From Sphingopyxis sp. GW247-27LB (GTDB taxonomy: Bacteria; Pseudomonadota; Alphaproteobacteria; Sphingomonadales; Sphingomonadaceae): a stretch of DNA of 64,000 nucleotides. Below, one piece after another: positions 27,805-35,548 of the stretch. The notes below the pieces were generated by a model, which saw nothing but the letters and a program-made list of their open reading frames with translations, ran no database searches and was not told the DNA's origin. The DNA lies in contig NZ_NIWD01000007.1 of NCBI RefSeq assembly GCF_002277025.1, forward strand, positions 105,354 through 169,353, read 5' to 3'. Numbering within the stretch: the stretch's first letter is position 1; every line of letters starts with the position of its first letter. A program made the position numbers and the translations under genes.

Positions 27805-28947
27805 TTATGCGGCTTCGGTCTCGGCGCCGTTGCGGTTCGCGGCGCGGCGGCGCGCGACGAGCGCCGCGGCGGCCGCCCCGAAGAGCAGCATCATCGGCGG
27901 CGCCGGCACCGGGGTCGGATCGCCCGACGAGCCGCCGCTGCTGCCGCCGGAGCTCGACGACGAGGAAGAGGAGGACGACGAGCTGCTGCTCGACGAAGAC
28001 GAGGAACTGCTGCTCGCGCCGAAGCTGCTGCTGCCGCCGGTCGCGCCCGACGAGGTTGAGCTCGACGACGAGGACGAGGAGGAACTCGACGAAGAGCTGC
28101 TGCTCGATCCGCCCGATGACCCGCCGTGACCGTGCGAACTGCCCCCATGCGACGAACCGCCCCAGCTCGAGCTGCCGCCGTGGCCATGCGAGCTGCCGCC
28201 GCCCGAGGAGGAAGAACTCGACGAGGAGGACGAGGAGGAAGACGAACTCGACGACGAACTGCTGCTCGACGACGAGGAGGAGCTGACATTGCCCGATGAG
28301 GTCGACACGCCGCCGGTCGAAGTGCTGACCCCGCCGGTCGAGGTCGACACGCCGCCTGTCGAGGTGCTGACGCCTCCGGTGGAGGTCGATACGCCGCCGG
28401 TCGACGTCGACACGCCGCCGGTCGAGGTCGAGGTGCTGACGCCGCCCGTCGAGGTCGACACGCCGCCCGAGGTGCTGCTGGTCGTCGAGCTGAGCCCGCC
28501 GGTGGTCGTCGAGGTGACGACGACGCTGCCGCTGCTGCCCCCGCTGCTGCCGCCGAAGAAACCGCCGAAGAAGCCGCCGCCGAACCCGCCGCCAAAGCCG
28601 CCGCCGATCACCGTGACCCCGGCACCGCCGCCGCCCTCGAAGCCTTCGCCGCGCGGGAAGGGGGCGTAGGGAATGGGGGGCAGCGGGATCGTCTGGGTGA
28701 CGACCTGGGTTTGCGGGGTCGCGGTGCGGATCACGCGCTTCGTCGTGACGACGCGGCGCACCCGCTTCACCGGCCGCTTCGCCGCGTGGCGCTTGCGGAC
28801 GACCTTCTTGGTGCAGGGCTTGCACGACGGCGCCTTGCGCACATGGGCGGCCGCCGGGACATCGGCGATCTGCATCGCGCCGCTGCCGATGATCGCGCCG
28901 CCGCAGGTGCAGGCGCAGAGCTTGGCGAGGGCCATTCGGACAGACAT
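27805..28947 (-). CDS. Serine-rich repeat protein with PEP-CTERM-like sorting tail
   Basis: A 380-residue low-complexity protein. The N-terminus is Cys-rich (LCACTCGG, then CKPCTKK) and strongly basic to about residue 75. A Gly/Phe segment (105-140) follows. Eight GGVSTST-type units cover residues 161-218, and two long poly-Ser tracts are separated by a Gly/His/Ser stretch. The tail DPTPVPAPPMMLLFGAAAAALVARRR fits the PEP-CTERM plan: short Pro motif, helix, Arg cluster. That would make it an exosortase substrate anchored at the envelope. Serine tracts in such proteins are often glycosylated. A strong terminator follows. No exosortase gene is in the window. Confidence 0.8.
   Translation of the reverse strand: MSVRMALAKLCACTCGGAIIGSGAMQIADVPAAAHVRKAPSCKPCTKKVVRKRHAAKRPVKRVRRVVTTKRVIRTATPQTQVVTQTIPLPPIPYAPFPRGEGFEGGGGAGVTVIGGGFGGGFGGGFFGGFFGGSSGGSSGSVVVTSTTTGGLSSTTSSTSGGVSTSTGGVSTSTSTGGVSTSTGGVSTSTGGVSTSTGGVSTSTGGVSTSTGGVSTSSGNVSSSSSSSSSSSSSSSSSSSSSSSSSSSGGGSSHGHGGSSSWGGSSHGGSSHGHGGSSGGSSSSSSSSSSSSSSSSSTSSGATGGSSSFGASSSSSSSSSSSSSSSSSSSSSSGGSSGGSSGDPTPVPAPPMMLLFGAAAAALVARRRAANRNGAETEAA
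28294..28467. repeat. In-frame tandem repeat encoding GGVSTST units
   Basis: Eight consecutive units of about 21 bases each, one lengthened by six bases and one ending in SS. They lie inside the serine-rich gene. Multiples of three keep the frame, so copy number could vary between strains without breaking the gene. Confidence 0.85.
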
Positions 28948-29394
28948 AGGTTTCTCTCTCTTTTCCCGTTGCTTGGCGGAGCGACACCCATCGCGGCACC
29001 CGCTTGCCCTTCGGCTAGGACCAAAAGGCCAAAGCTTTGTGAACGCGACAATTGCGTTAACCGCGTTTGATTGTCCGAGAGCGGGAATTGGGGGGCGGAA
29101 TCAACCCAATTGACCGCTTCTGTCCCGAAACGGAACGGAAAGAGCCGAATTTTGCGCCATTGGTTAACGGCGGACGCGAGATCCGGGCTCGAAAAGGGGG
29201 CGCCGCGCCCAGGCTGCGACCCCGCGGGAATCGCCGCTCGGGTGCCCGGTTGGTTCAGCCGCGCTTCAGCCGTACGTCCTATCAGCCGCTTAGGCGCTTG
29301 TATCGCAACCGGTGGCTGGGTATAGGCGCGGCGCAATCCCTTGGACCGCCAGCATCGGCGGCCAGGCGAGAGGAAAGGACGCGAAAAGCCCGCT
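28948..29394. other. 447-base intergenic region upstream of dksA
   Basis: No supported gene was found here. It holds the start region of the serine-rich gene (minus strand) and the probable dksA promoter at 29298-29326. The middle is moderately GC-rich with no clear repeat. A long untranslated leader of about 60 bases would precede dksA. Confidence 0.6.
29298..29326 (+). promoter_or_regulatory. Probable dksA promoter with GC-rich discriminator
   Basis: A -35-like ttgtat and a -10-like tatagg are 17 bases apart, followed at once by cgcggcgc. The same tatagg plus GC-rich discriminator occurs in front of rpsF (58304-58331). Start site not verified. Confidence 0.5.
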
Positions 29395-29856
29395 ATGCCA
29401 ACCCAGATTGCCGATGTTGGTGCCGACGCGCTTCGCGAAGCCAAATCCAATCTCGATTCGGACTATCTTCCCAGCGAGGACGAGCCGTTCATGAACGAGC
29501 GGCAGCAGGACTATTTCCGCGGCCTGCTGCTCGCCTGGAAAAAGTCGATCCTGACCGAAGCCGAATCGACGCTCGCGCATCTGCAGGATGGCCCCTTGCG
29601 CGAACCCGATCTTGCCGACCGCGCGTCGAGCGAGACCGACTGGGCGATCGAACTCAGGACCCGCGACCGCCAGCGCAAGCTGATCGCCAAGATCGATTCC
29701 GCGATTCGCCGCATCGACGAGGGCGAATATGGCTATTGCGCGGTGACCGGCGAGCCGATCTCGCTCGCGCGGCTGCAGGCGCGGCCGATCGCGACGATGA
29801 CGCTGGAGGCGCAGGAGCGCCACGAGCGCAACGAGCGGATTTCCCGCGAAGACTGA
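29395..29856 (+). CDS. dksA: RNA polymerase-binding protein DksA
   Basis: A 153-residue DksA. The coiled-coil tip DLADRASSETDWAIELRTRDRQ keeps the functional Asp and Ala. The globular part GEYGYCAVTGEPISLARLQARPIATMTLEAQERHE retains only one of the four zinc-binding cysteines of the E. coli protein, as in other alphaproteobacterial DksA. It works with ppGpp to change promoter choice by RNA polymerase. The ATG at 29395 is preferred over 29341 because the first 18 residues of the longer form do not fit the family and aggaaagga lies before it. The PilZ gene follows at 76 bases. Confidence 0.93.
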   Translation: MPTQIADVGADALREAKSNLDSDYLPSEDEPFMNERQQDYFRGLLLAWKKSILTEAESTLAHLQDGPLREPDLADRASSETDWAIELRTRDRQRKLIAKIDSAIRRIDEGEYGYCAVTGEPISLARLQARPIATMTLEAQERHERNERISRED

Positions 29857-29932
29857 TCGCCGCCAGCGGTCCATTTACGTTTCCGCAAGGGCTGCGCCCT
29901 AGATTCACTGCCTCGAACAACGGGCGCGGGAA

Positions 29933-30331
29933 ATGGGTCGCATGGAATCGCCGGTACCGGAATCAATCGATGAACAAGTGGCGGCGCTGTCGCGCAGCGC
30001 CGATCGCGACAGCCTGTTCCTGCAGGCCAGCCTCGGGCTGCCCGGGGTCGAGGGGCCCGTGATGGTGCGCGTCCGCAATCTTTCCGCGGGCGGCATGCTG
30101 GCCGAAGGGGGCGCGAAGGTCTCGCAGGGCAGCGCGGTCGAGGTCGAGCTTCGGAATGTCGGGGTCGTGCCGGGACGCATCGTGTGGGTGGGCGAGGGCA
30201 AGTTCGGGATCGCCTTCGACCGGCCGGTCAATCCGCAGGCGGTGCGCCGCCAGGTGGTCACGGAGTCCGATCTGCCGCCGCATCTGCGGCGAACGGGGCT
30301 CGAACGGGGCCCCATCTACCGCCGGCGCTGA
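29933..30331 (+). CDS. PilZ domain protein
   Basis: A 132-residue single PilZ domain: VRVRNLSAGGMLAEGGAKVSQGSAVEVELRNVG, then GRIVWVGEGKFGIAFDRPV. The (D/N)xSxxG motif is present as NLSAGG. A clear RxxxR cyclic di-GMP motif is not evident before it, so binding of the messenger is uncertain. It follows dksA. Diguanylate cyclase and EAL proteins are encoded elsewhere in the window, but a link is not shown. Confidence 0.82.
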   Translation: MGRMESPVPESIDEQVAALSRSADRDSLFLQASLGLPGVEGPVMVRVRNLSAGGMLAEGGAKVSQGSAVEVELRNVGVVPGRIVWVGEGKFGIAFDRPVNPQAVRRQVVTESDLPPHLRRTGLERGPIYRRR

Positions 30332-30382
30332 CGCGCTCCGCGGGGGAGAAGCGCCAGCGGGGCGGCAGGGACGCGCGATCCG

Positions 30383-30541
30383 TCAGTGGACCGCGAGCAT
30401 CTCTTCCTTGATCTTCAGTTTCTGCTTCTTCATCTGCGCCACCAGGGCCGCATCGGGGGCGGGGCGCCGTTCTTCATTCGCAATTTTCGCATCGAGGTCC
30501 GCGTGGCGGGACTTCAGGGTGGAAAGGTGCGAAATGCTCAT
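30383..30541 (-). CDS. YdcH family protein (DUF465)
   Basis: A 52-residue protein, short but complete: it starts MSISHLSTLKSRHADLDAKI and ends QMKKQKLKIKEEMLAVH, the standard YdcH/DUF465 coiled-coil pattern (HADLD, then a Lys-rich KKxKLxIKEE helix). Function is unknown. It is divergent from a second YdcH gene at 30667-30864, with an inverted repeat between them. An aggagaatggcc-like stretch precedes the start on the minus strand. Confidence 0.88.
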   Translation of the reverse strand: MSISHLSTLKSRHADLDAKIANEERRPAPDAALVAQMKKQKLKIKEEMLAVH

Positions 30542-30586
30542 GGGCCATTCTCCTTTTCGACTCGATTGGCACCCCCGAGTAAATCA

Positions 30587-30615
30587 CGAATCGCCCCCAA
30601 TGTCGTGGCGATTCG
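30587..30615. promoter_or_regulatory. 9-bp-arm inverted repeat between divergent YdcH genes
   Basis: Arms cgaatcgcc and ggcgattcg are exact inverted copies separated by 11 bases. The location between two divergent related genes fits a shared operator or a hairpin in a leader. Confidence 0.4.
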
Positions 30616-30666
30616 CTCACCCGGTCCCCGTTGCGGACGGGCCGTGATCGTGGCAGGAGGGCGGGC

Positions 30667-30864
30667 GTGAACCCCGAAGACATCGCCCAGCGCCTCGAAC
30701 TGCTCCGCGTCGAGCATCGCGACCTCGACGCCGCGATCATCGCGCTCGGCGAGGGCGCGGTCCCCGACCAGCTCCAGCTCGCCCGGCTCAAGAAGAAGAA
30801 GCTGCGCCTGCGCGACGAGATCGCGTGGTGCGAGGACCAGATCATCCCCGACATCATCGCCTGA
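30667..30864 (+). CDS. YdcH family protein (DUF465), GTG start
   Basis: A 65-residue DUF465 protein: LRVEHRDLDAAIIALGEG then QLQLARLKKKKLRLRDEIAWCEDQIIPDIIA. The GTG at 30667 is preferred because a strong aggagg lies seven bases upstream and the upstream ATG at 30631 adds only basic residues outside the family. It is related to the divergent small gene at 30383-30541. RcdA lies 107 bases downstream on the same strand, a grouping repeated in sphingomonads. Confidence 0.88.
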   Translation: MNPEDIAQRLELLRVEHRDLDAAIIALGEGAVPDQLQLARLKKKKLRLRDEIAWCEDQIIPDIIA

Positions 30865-30971
30865 CCCGCACCCCTCGCTCAAAACGGGTGACTCAAAACG
30901 GGACGCGGGGCGCGCCCGAAAAATGGTTAGCGGCGTTGCGGTCCGGCGCGGGCCCGTGGCATCCTCCCGGC

Positions 30972-31442
30972 ATGACCAGAGGGGGCTCCGATCATCCGCC
31001 GGCGACGCTGCCGGTACACCGCGCGCAGGTGGAAAATCTCTATGTCGAGGCGATGCTGCTCGCCGACGAGGCGCACTCGGCCTTCGCGGCGGCGCGCGAC
31101 CTCGGCGCCGGGCGCCGCGACAGCCTGCTCCAGCTCAGCCTCGCCTGCGAATCGCTGAAGACCACGACGCGGCTGATGCACATCATCGCCTGGCTGCTCC
31201 ACCGCCGCGCGATGATCGCCGGCGATCCGGGTGCGGGGCCGGAAGACAGCGCGGCGCGCATCGGCGAACCGGTCGCCGCCGACTGGACGGTCTGCGCGCG
31301 CTTCGCGCCGAACATCGGCCGCATCATCGCGGCGAGCGAACGCCTGTTCGAGCGCATCGCCGGGCTCGAGGCGGGCTGGAACGCCCCCGCGCCCGCGCAG
31401 CCGGTGCAGGCGATGCTCGAACGGCTCGCCGCGCGGCTTTAG
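30972..31442 (+). CDS. rcdA: Regulator of CtrA degradation, RcdA (DUF1465)
   Basis: A 156-residue helical protein of the DUF1465 family, which includes Caulobacter RcdA, an adaptor that with CpdR brings substrates to ClpXP during the cell cycle. Family features seen are VENLYVEAMLLADEAHSAF, LSLACESLKTTTRLMHIIAWLLHRRAM and FAPNIGRIIAASERLFERIAGLE. The ATG at 30972 begins right before the conserved helix region. It is grouped with two YdcH genes. Confidence 0.85.
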   Translation: MTRGGSDHPPATLPVHRAQVENLYVEAMLLADEAHSAFAAARDLGAGRRDSLLQLSLACESLKTTTRLMHIIAWLLHRRAMIAGDPGAGPEDSAARIGEPVAADWTVCARFAPNIGRIIAASERLFERIAGLEAGWNAPAPAQPVQAMLERLAARL

Positions 31443-31474
31443 CGTCAACCCATTAACCCGCGGTCGAGGCGCCG

Positions 31475-32050
31475 CTATTTTGCGGCGCCCGCGGGCGCGG
31501 CAGCGAAGGCGGGCGGATAGGGCGCCGCAGGGGCGTGGTCGTAGCTGTAGCTCTGCTTGAGCACGAAGCGCCGCTCGGCGGGGAGCCATTGCCACAGGTT
31601 CATGTAGCGCGCGCCGCCGACGAGCGCCCAGCCCTTGTCGGCGCCGCGCCATTCGAAGAAGAGGTGCGACGCCTCTTCGAGCGCCCCCCAGTCGGCCATC
31701 CGGTGGATGACGCGGCTGCCGGGGACGATCTCGCGCCGGTTCCGGTATCCCTCGTCCTTGCCGCCGGGCTTTCGCGCGTCGCACTGGCGGCGAAAGCCCG
31801 CGACCATGTCGGCGGCGTCGGTCGCCGACACCCCGATCCTGTCGTGATACATGCGGAAATCGGGGGCGAGCAGCGGCGCCATCGCATCGGGATCGCACCC
31901 CTCGAACCCCGCCCAGAAGAGGCGCGCGTCGAGGTCGGCGATCTGCCGTTCGAGTTCTTCGCCCTGCGGCATCGGCGCGGGCAGGGGGGCAGCCGCGGGG
32001 GCGGGTGCCGCGGCGAGCGCGGCGGCGGCGAGGAAGGCAAGCATCGGCAT
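31475..32050 (-). CDS. Secreted nuclear transport factor 2-like (SnoaL/DUF4440) protein
   Basis: A 191-residue protein with a signal peptide (about 1-20) and an Ala/Pro linker. Its NTF2-like domain reads IADLDARLFWAGFEGCDPDAMAPLLAPDFRMYHDRIG, the standard first helices and strand of DUF4440, followed by SRVIHRMADWGALEEASHLFFEW and a final strand with RRFVLKQSYSYDH. Catalysis is not predictable. The ATG at 32050 is preferred because it starts the signal peptide; a start at 32092 would add 14 residues. Confidence 0.75.
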   Translation of the reverse strand: MPMLAFLAAAALAAAPAPAAAPLPAPMPQGEELERQIADLDARLFWAGFEGCDPDAMAPLLAPDFRMYHDRIGVSATDAADMVAGFRRQCDARKPGGKDEGYRNRREIVPGSRVIHRMADWGALEEASHLFFEWRGADKGWALVGGARYMNLWQWLPAERRFVLKQSYSYDHAPAAPYPPAFAAAPAGAAK

Positions 32051-32157
32051 GGCAGCGACTCCCGTTACTGTATTATAAGAATAACACGGCACGATGAGGA
32101 CGCAAGGGCACGCGGACGGCTGGCGCCGCGGCGTTGCCGTGCCTATGTGTGCGGGCG

Positions 32158-32661
32158 ATGACGCATCGGGACCGGAAAATCGTGATCGCGCGGCTGAAGG
32201 CGAAGCCGCTGCTGGCCGGGCAGTTGGTGAGCGCGCTGGTCTTCACCGCGCTGGCGGTCGGGCAGGCGGCGCCGGTAGCCGCCGACGGCGCGGCGGCGAT
32301 GCTGCGCGCGATCCTGTTCGGCGACGCGATCGCGAGCGCGGCGATGCTCGCCGCGCTGTTCGCCTTCTGGACCTGCCTGCGATTGTGGCGCCAGCGCGAC
32401 GCCTGGATCTTCCACGACGGCGCGCGGCTCTATCGCGGCGGCGCCCTGTCGTGGCCGCTCGCGCTGGTCCGCGACGTGGTGATCGACCGCGGCGAGCTCG
32501 GCATCGTCTCGCTGCGGCTGGTCGTCGACGACGACAGCGAGGTGACGCGCGAACTGGTGAAGCTGTATCTGCTCGCGGACCGGCCCGAGGTGGTGCGCGA
32601 TGCGGTGATGTTCGCGGCGGCGCGGGCGGGGGGCGTGGCGGTTTCGGCTTCGGTGCACTGA
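32158..32661 (+). CDS. Membrane protein, paralogue A of a local pair
   Basis: A 167-residue protein with two hydrophobic helices (about 20-40 and 58-78) and a C-terminal soluble strand-rich part. It shares its whole plan with the protein at 33525-34016: (F/L)HDG-type strand, SWPLA..RD, LGI.SLR, ELVK.Y.L, VRDAVM and a final ASVH. Function is unknown; the soluble part resembles PH-like membrane-associated domains only loosely. The ATG at 32158 is preferred over 32134. The HTH gene lies between the two paralogues on the other strand. Confidence 0.7.
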   Translation: MTHRDRKIVIARLKAKPLLAGQLVSALVFTALAVGQAAPVAADGAAAMLRAILFGDAIASAAMLAALFAFWTCLRLWRQRDAWIFHDGARLYRGGALSWPLALVRDVVIDRGELGIVSLRLVVDDDSEVTRELVKLYLLADRPEVVRDAVMFAAARAGGVAVSASVH

Positions 32662-32704
32662 CGGCCGCGGGTTCAAGATTCGGGGGATCAAAGTTCAGGA
32701 AAGT

Positions 32705-33421
32705 TCAGCCTTGTGGCGGTTCGGTGCCGGGCGCCGCGGCGGGCGTCATGACCGCCTCTTCCGGGTCGTCGCCCAAGTCGTCGCGATACCAGTGCGGCAG
32801 CGCCCCGTCGCAAAGGTCGGCAACTTCGAGCGCCACGGCAAGATCGTCGGGGGCGATCAGCGCGGCGGGCTCGGCGGGCGGGGCGGGGTGCAGATGGGCC
32901 AGCGCCTCGGCCACCGGGGTGGCGGCCGGGGCTCCGTCGCGACCGGCGACGGCCTCCCGAAACCGGTCGGGCCCGTACGCGCGGATCAGGAACATCAGCA
33001 GCCGGTCGCTTTGGCGCAGGCGGCGGCCGACGCGGTTGCCTTCGCGATCGAACACCGGCTCTTCGCTGCCGACGAGCGCGCGTTCGAAGGCGGCGTCGAG
33101 CAATTTCTTCGACGCCGCATCGATCGCCGCGCCCCAGGCGCGGTCGAACGCTTCGGCACCGGGGGAGCGGCGCAGGCGATAGGCGGAGGATTCGGACATG
33201 CCGACGGTCCGCGCCGCGGTGGCGACCGATCCGCTGTCGGCCAGCGCCTCGATAAAGGCACGCTGCTTGTCGGGCGACCAGCCGTCCTTGCGGCGCTTTT
33301 TCAGCACCGGCACCCAGTCGTAGGCGGCGGGGTCGTGGCCGTGGGCGTCGAGCGCGGGGGTGGATGCGGCGGTGAGGGCGAGGGCCGCGTCGGGCGCGGG
33401 GATGGGGGCGATGTGGCTCAT
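32705..33421 (-). CDS. Helix-turn-helix domain protein, terminase-small-subunit-like
   Basis: A 238-residue protein. An N-terminal Ala/Pro region is followed by WSPDKQRAFIEALADSGSVATAARTVGMSESSAYRLRR (about 49-86), a clear HTH like those of homeodomain-type small terminases. FDREGNRVGRRLRQSDRLLMFLIRAYGPDRFRE follows. The C-terminus is acidic. Such genes are frequent in sphingomonad chromosomes outside prophages, and no other phage gene is nearby. It may be a regulator of its two paralogous neighbours, which is an inference from position. Confidence 0.65.
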   Translation of the reverse strand: MSHIAPIPAPDAALALTAASTPALDAHGHDPAAYDWVPVLKKRRKDGWSPDKQRAFIEALADSGSVATAARTVGMSESSAYRLRRSPGAEAFDRAWGAAIDAASKKLLDAAFERALVGSEEPVFDREGNRVGRRLRQSDRLLMFLIRAYGPDRFREAVAGRDGAPAATPVAEALAHLHPAPPAEPAALIAPDDLAVALEVADLCDGALPHWYRDDLGDDPEEAVMTPAAAPGTEPPQG

Positions 33422-33524
33422 CCGCCAGTTTGGAACATAAAAGGAACGTGTAGGAAAGGGTTTTTGGGGTGGGGGGTGCGAAATAGGATTTTGGAGGGCG
33501 GTGCGATCTTGTTATCCAGCGTTC

Positions 33525-34016
33525 ATGGCGGATCCGAATATCATCATATTGGGGCGTTTGCGCGGGGGCGCGATCTCTGCCTTTCTGGCATCGGGATTGG
33601 CGATGCTGGGCTTTTTCCTGTGGGAAGAATTGTGGGGCGGCGCTTTTGCCGATACCCTTTATGATCATCTTCTGGGCCGGATGACGGGACCGGTCGCGAT
33701 CGGCATTGGCGTCGTCGCGGTCTATCTGTTCGTACGCATGTGGCGCGAACGGGGCCATTATCTGCATCACGACGGCGTGACGTTATTCAGAGGGGCGGAT
33801 GGATCGTGGCCGCTGGCGTCGATCCGCGACGCGATGGTAACACGCAATTGGCTGGGCATCCGCTCGCTGCGGATCGATGTCGGGCAAGGTGCGGGCGCGA
33901 ACCCCGAACTGGTGAAAACTTATATGTTGCGCGAACCGCCCGATGCGGTGCGCGATGCGGTGATGGTCGCGGTGGCGCAGGCGAGGGGCGTACCGGTTCC
34001 GGCTTCGGTGCATTGA
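33525..34016 (+). CDS. Membrane protein, paralogue B of a local pair
   Basis: A 163-residue protein with two hydrophobic helices (about 15-35 and 50-72) and the same C-terminal part as the protein at 32158-32661: GSWPLASIRDAV, LGIRSLRIDVG, NPELVKTYMLREPPDAVRDAVM and a final PASVH. The two genes are clear paralogues by duplication and divergence. Function is unknown. The ATG at 33525 is preferred over the ATG at 33501. The AT-rich island begins about 60 bases after its stop. Confidence 0.7.
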   Translation: MADPNIIILGRLRGGAISAFLASGLAMLGFFLWEELWGGAFADTLYDHLLGRMTGPVAIGIGVVAVYLFVRMWRERGHYLHHDGVTLFRGADGSWPLASIRDAMVTRNWLGIRSLRIDVGQGAGANPELVKTYMLREPPDAVRDAVMVAVAQARGVPVPASVH

Positions 34017-34042
34017 GGTGGGGCGTTTTACCCCCAACCTTT

Positions 34043-34070
34043 CGTCACCCCGGACTTGATCCGGCATCCC
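34043..34070. repeat. Half of a family C repeat at the island edge
   Basis: The sequence cgtcaccccggacttgatcc and the next eight bases match the left half of the complete repeat at 59802-59876. The expected right half does not follow. AT-rich DNA begins instead, so an insertion or deletion may have removed it. Confidence 0.65.
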
Positions 34071-34103
34071 TGCGAGGTTGAGCTAATTAGGGATTGTTGG
34101 CAC

Positions 34104-34139
34104 CTGTCACCGTAATTCGCACTGTCACCGTAATTCGCA
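34104..34139. repeat. Tandem 18-bp direct repeat, possible transposon end
   Basis: Two head-to-tail copies of ctgtcaccgtaattcgca lie just past the 3' end of the ATPase gene. Short direct repeats that begin tgtca are typical of transposase-binding sites in Tn7/Tn5053-type ends. No matching inverted copy was found on the right side. Confidence 0.6.
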
Positions 34140-34147
34140 TTGAGGGG

Positions 34148-35548
34148 CTAAGGATTGTCTGGCTTTTTTGGGGTCAGGTATATGGCTGTCTCAAAAAGTG
34201 AAGATTGACCGTCCTCCGATCCCGGCATCATCTTCAACTCCAAGTTTTCTTTGAAAAGTATGAGAAGTTTCTGCGTAATGGATTCTCCAGGGGTTGAGTT
34301 TTCTAGCATTTGCCTCAAATAGAATAAGAAAGATGGGGTGACTATATATAGTCTTCCTTCGCTTTCATGCCAATCTAAGAGGGAAATCTTCTTCCTCATT
34401 TGGAATTTTTCAAGAGCCTTTAGAGCAGCTTTTATTGATCCAGATGGTATATTTGAACTGTCTATACAAAGGCTCTCCACCCTTTCTTGAAGTTCCGAAA
34501 AGCTGAGAGAAAACTTTAGGGGATCGAGAGCAAAAGATGCCAAGATTTTCTCGTAAGTTGCGTGCTTTCGCCGTCGTTGCCGAGGGCCAGTTATTAGCTG
34601 ATCGTAGTCGCTCTTATGATTGGAGTACATATTTTCTGCGACATATTTCTGAGCTTCTACAACGGTATGCGCACTAATTGTCGTAGATCTTTTTATAGAC
34701 CCGGGGGACATGTCATGGTTAAAGGCAATTTGCTGACAAATTTGTTGAGTTATAATGGGAAGGCCAACTGATTCCCTAGCAATGTTATTTGCAGTTACCT
34801 GAGAGTGCTTTATTTGAAGAAGGGAAAAGCCTTTTGCCGGAATTTTTGCGAGATCGGTTTCTTCCCATTTTCCAACGTCGATAAGCCTAACCCTGCCTGA
34901 AAGATCTTGATTGGCGCGGGCAATATCTGTCGCGTGATGAGTTGTACTAACAACTAAAACTGAGATCCCTTCATCAACGAAAGACTTCCATTGCTGGAAT
35001 ACTTCTCTTTTTACACTATCTTCAAGATAGTGAAAGTCTTCAACGATAAGCTGAATTGGCATCTCTTGTAGAAGAGGTATTAGATGCTTTGCATTTACAG
35101 GGGCTGTTATAAATTCTTTTTTTACCCCATATTCTCCTTTCCCGCTAACTTCGAATCCTATCGATGACATAATCTTTGCGAGCCAAGACCAGCCTGCTTC
35201 ACCGTTTACTCCGATTTTGGTCGTTAAATCCGCTCCCCAGCTTTGCGAAGATTCAGATAAACGACGAAAGTCAAGGTTTTCCAGAGCGGAAGCCCAAAAT
35301 GCGCCGGGCGTTAGATTCCCGGAGCATCGGACAGTTAGCTCCTGCCGGCGAATCTGGGGAAGTACTTGCCTATATAGGCTCGTCTTACCCGTTTTTGACG
35401 GGCCTGTAAGAACACAAATTTGCCCAGGGTTGAGTAGACCATTTTTTAGGTTTTTTTCGTATCTACCCTCATCTCTTTCGACATATGTAAGTGCAGGCTT
35501 GCCAACGGCTGGAAAAACCTCAGTTATTTCGGGCCGAGAGCTGATCAT
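34148..35548 (-). CDS. Orphan P-loop ATPase (AAA/STAND-like) of foreign origin
   Basis: A 466-residue protein from the AT-rich island. Walker A is GPSKTGKTS at 49-57. Walker B is IQLIVEDFHYL at 165-175, with the ED form typical of STAND/Orc-like ATPases. A sensor-like VLVVSTTHH follows at 198-205. A helical region (GLPIITQQICQQIAFNH) and a probable winged-helix C-terminal half (about 330-430) lie after it. Codon use is AT-rich, unlike the neighbours. It could be a defence or mobile-element ATPase, or a TnsC/TniB-like protein. No partner gene is present, so the role is open. Confidence 0.75.
   Translation of the reverse strand: MISSRPEITEVFPAVGKPALTYVERDEGRYEKNLKNGLLNPGQICVLTGPSKTGKTSLYRQVLPQIRRQELTVRCSGNLTPGAFWASALENLDFRRLSESSQSWGADLTTKIGVNGEAGWSWLAKIMSSIGFEVSGKGEYGVKKEFITAPVNAKHLIPLLQEMPIQLIVEDFHYLEDSVKREVFQQWKSFVDEGISVLVVSTTHHATDIARANQDLSGRVRLIDVGKWEETDLAKIPAKGFSLLQIKHSQVTANNIARESVGLPIITQQICQQIAFNHDMSPGSIKRSTTISAHTVVEAQKYVAENMYSNHKSDYDQLITGPRQRRRKHATYEKILASFALDPLKFSLSFSELQERVESLCIDSSNIPSGSIKAALKALEKFQMRKKISLLDWHESEGRLYIVTPSFLFYLRQMLENSTPGESITQKLLILFKENLELKMMPGSEDGQSSLFETAIYLTPKKPDNP

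Noticed and set aside
28294..28467. CRISPR-like spaced repeats
   Set aside because: The units are contiguous, about 21 bases long and keep a reading frame, so they are protein-coding tandem repeats, not repeat-spacer units.
32705..33421. Prophage remnant based on the terminase-like HTH protein
   Set aside because: No other phage gene is nearby and GC matches the chromosome. Such HTH genes are common outside prophages.
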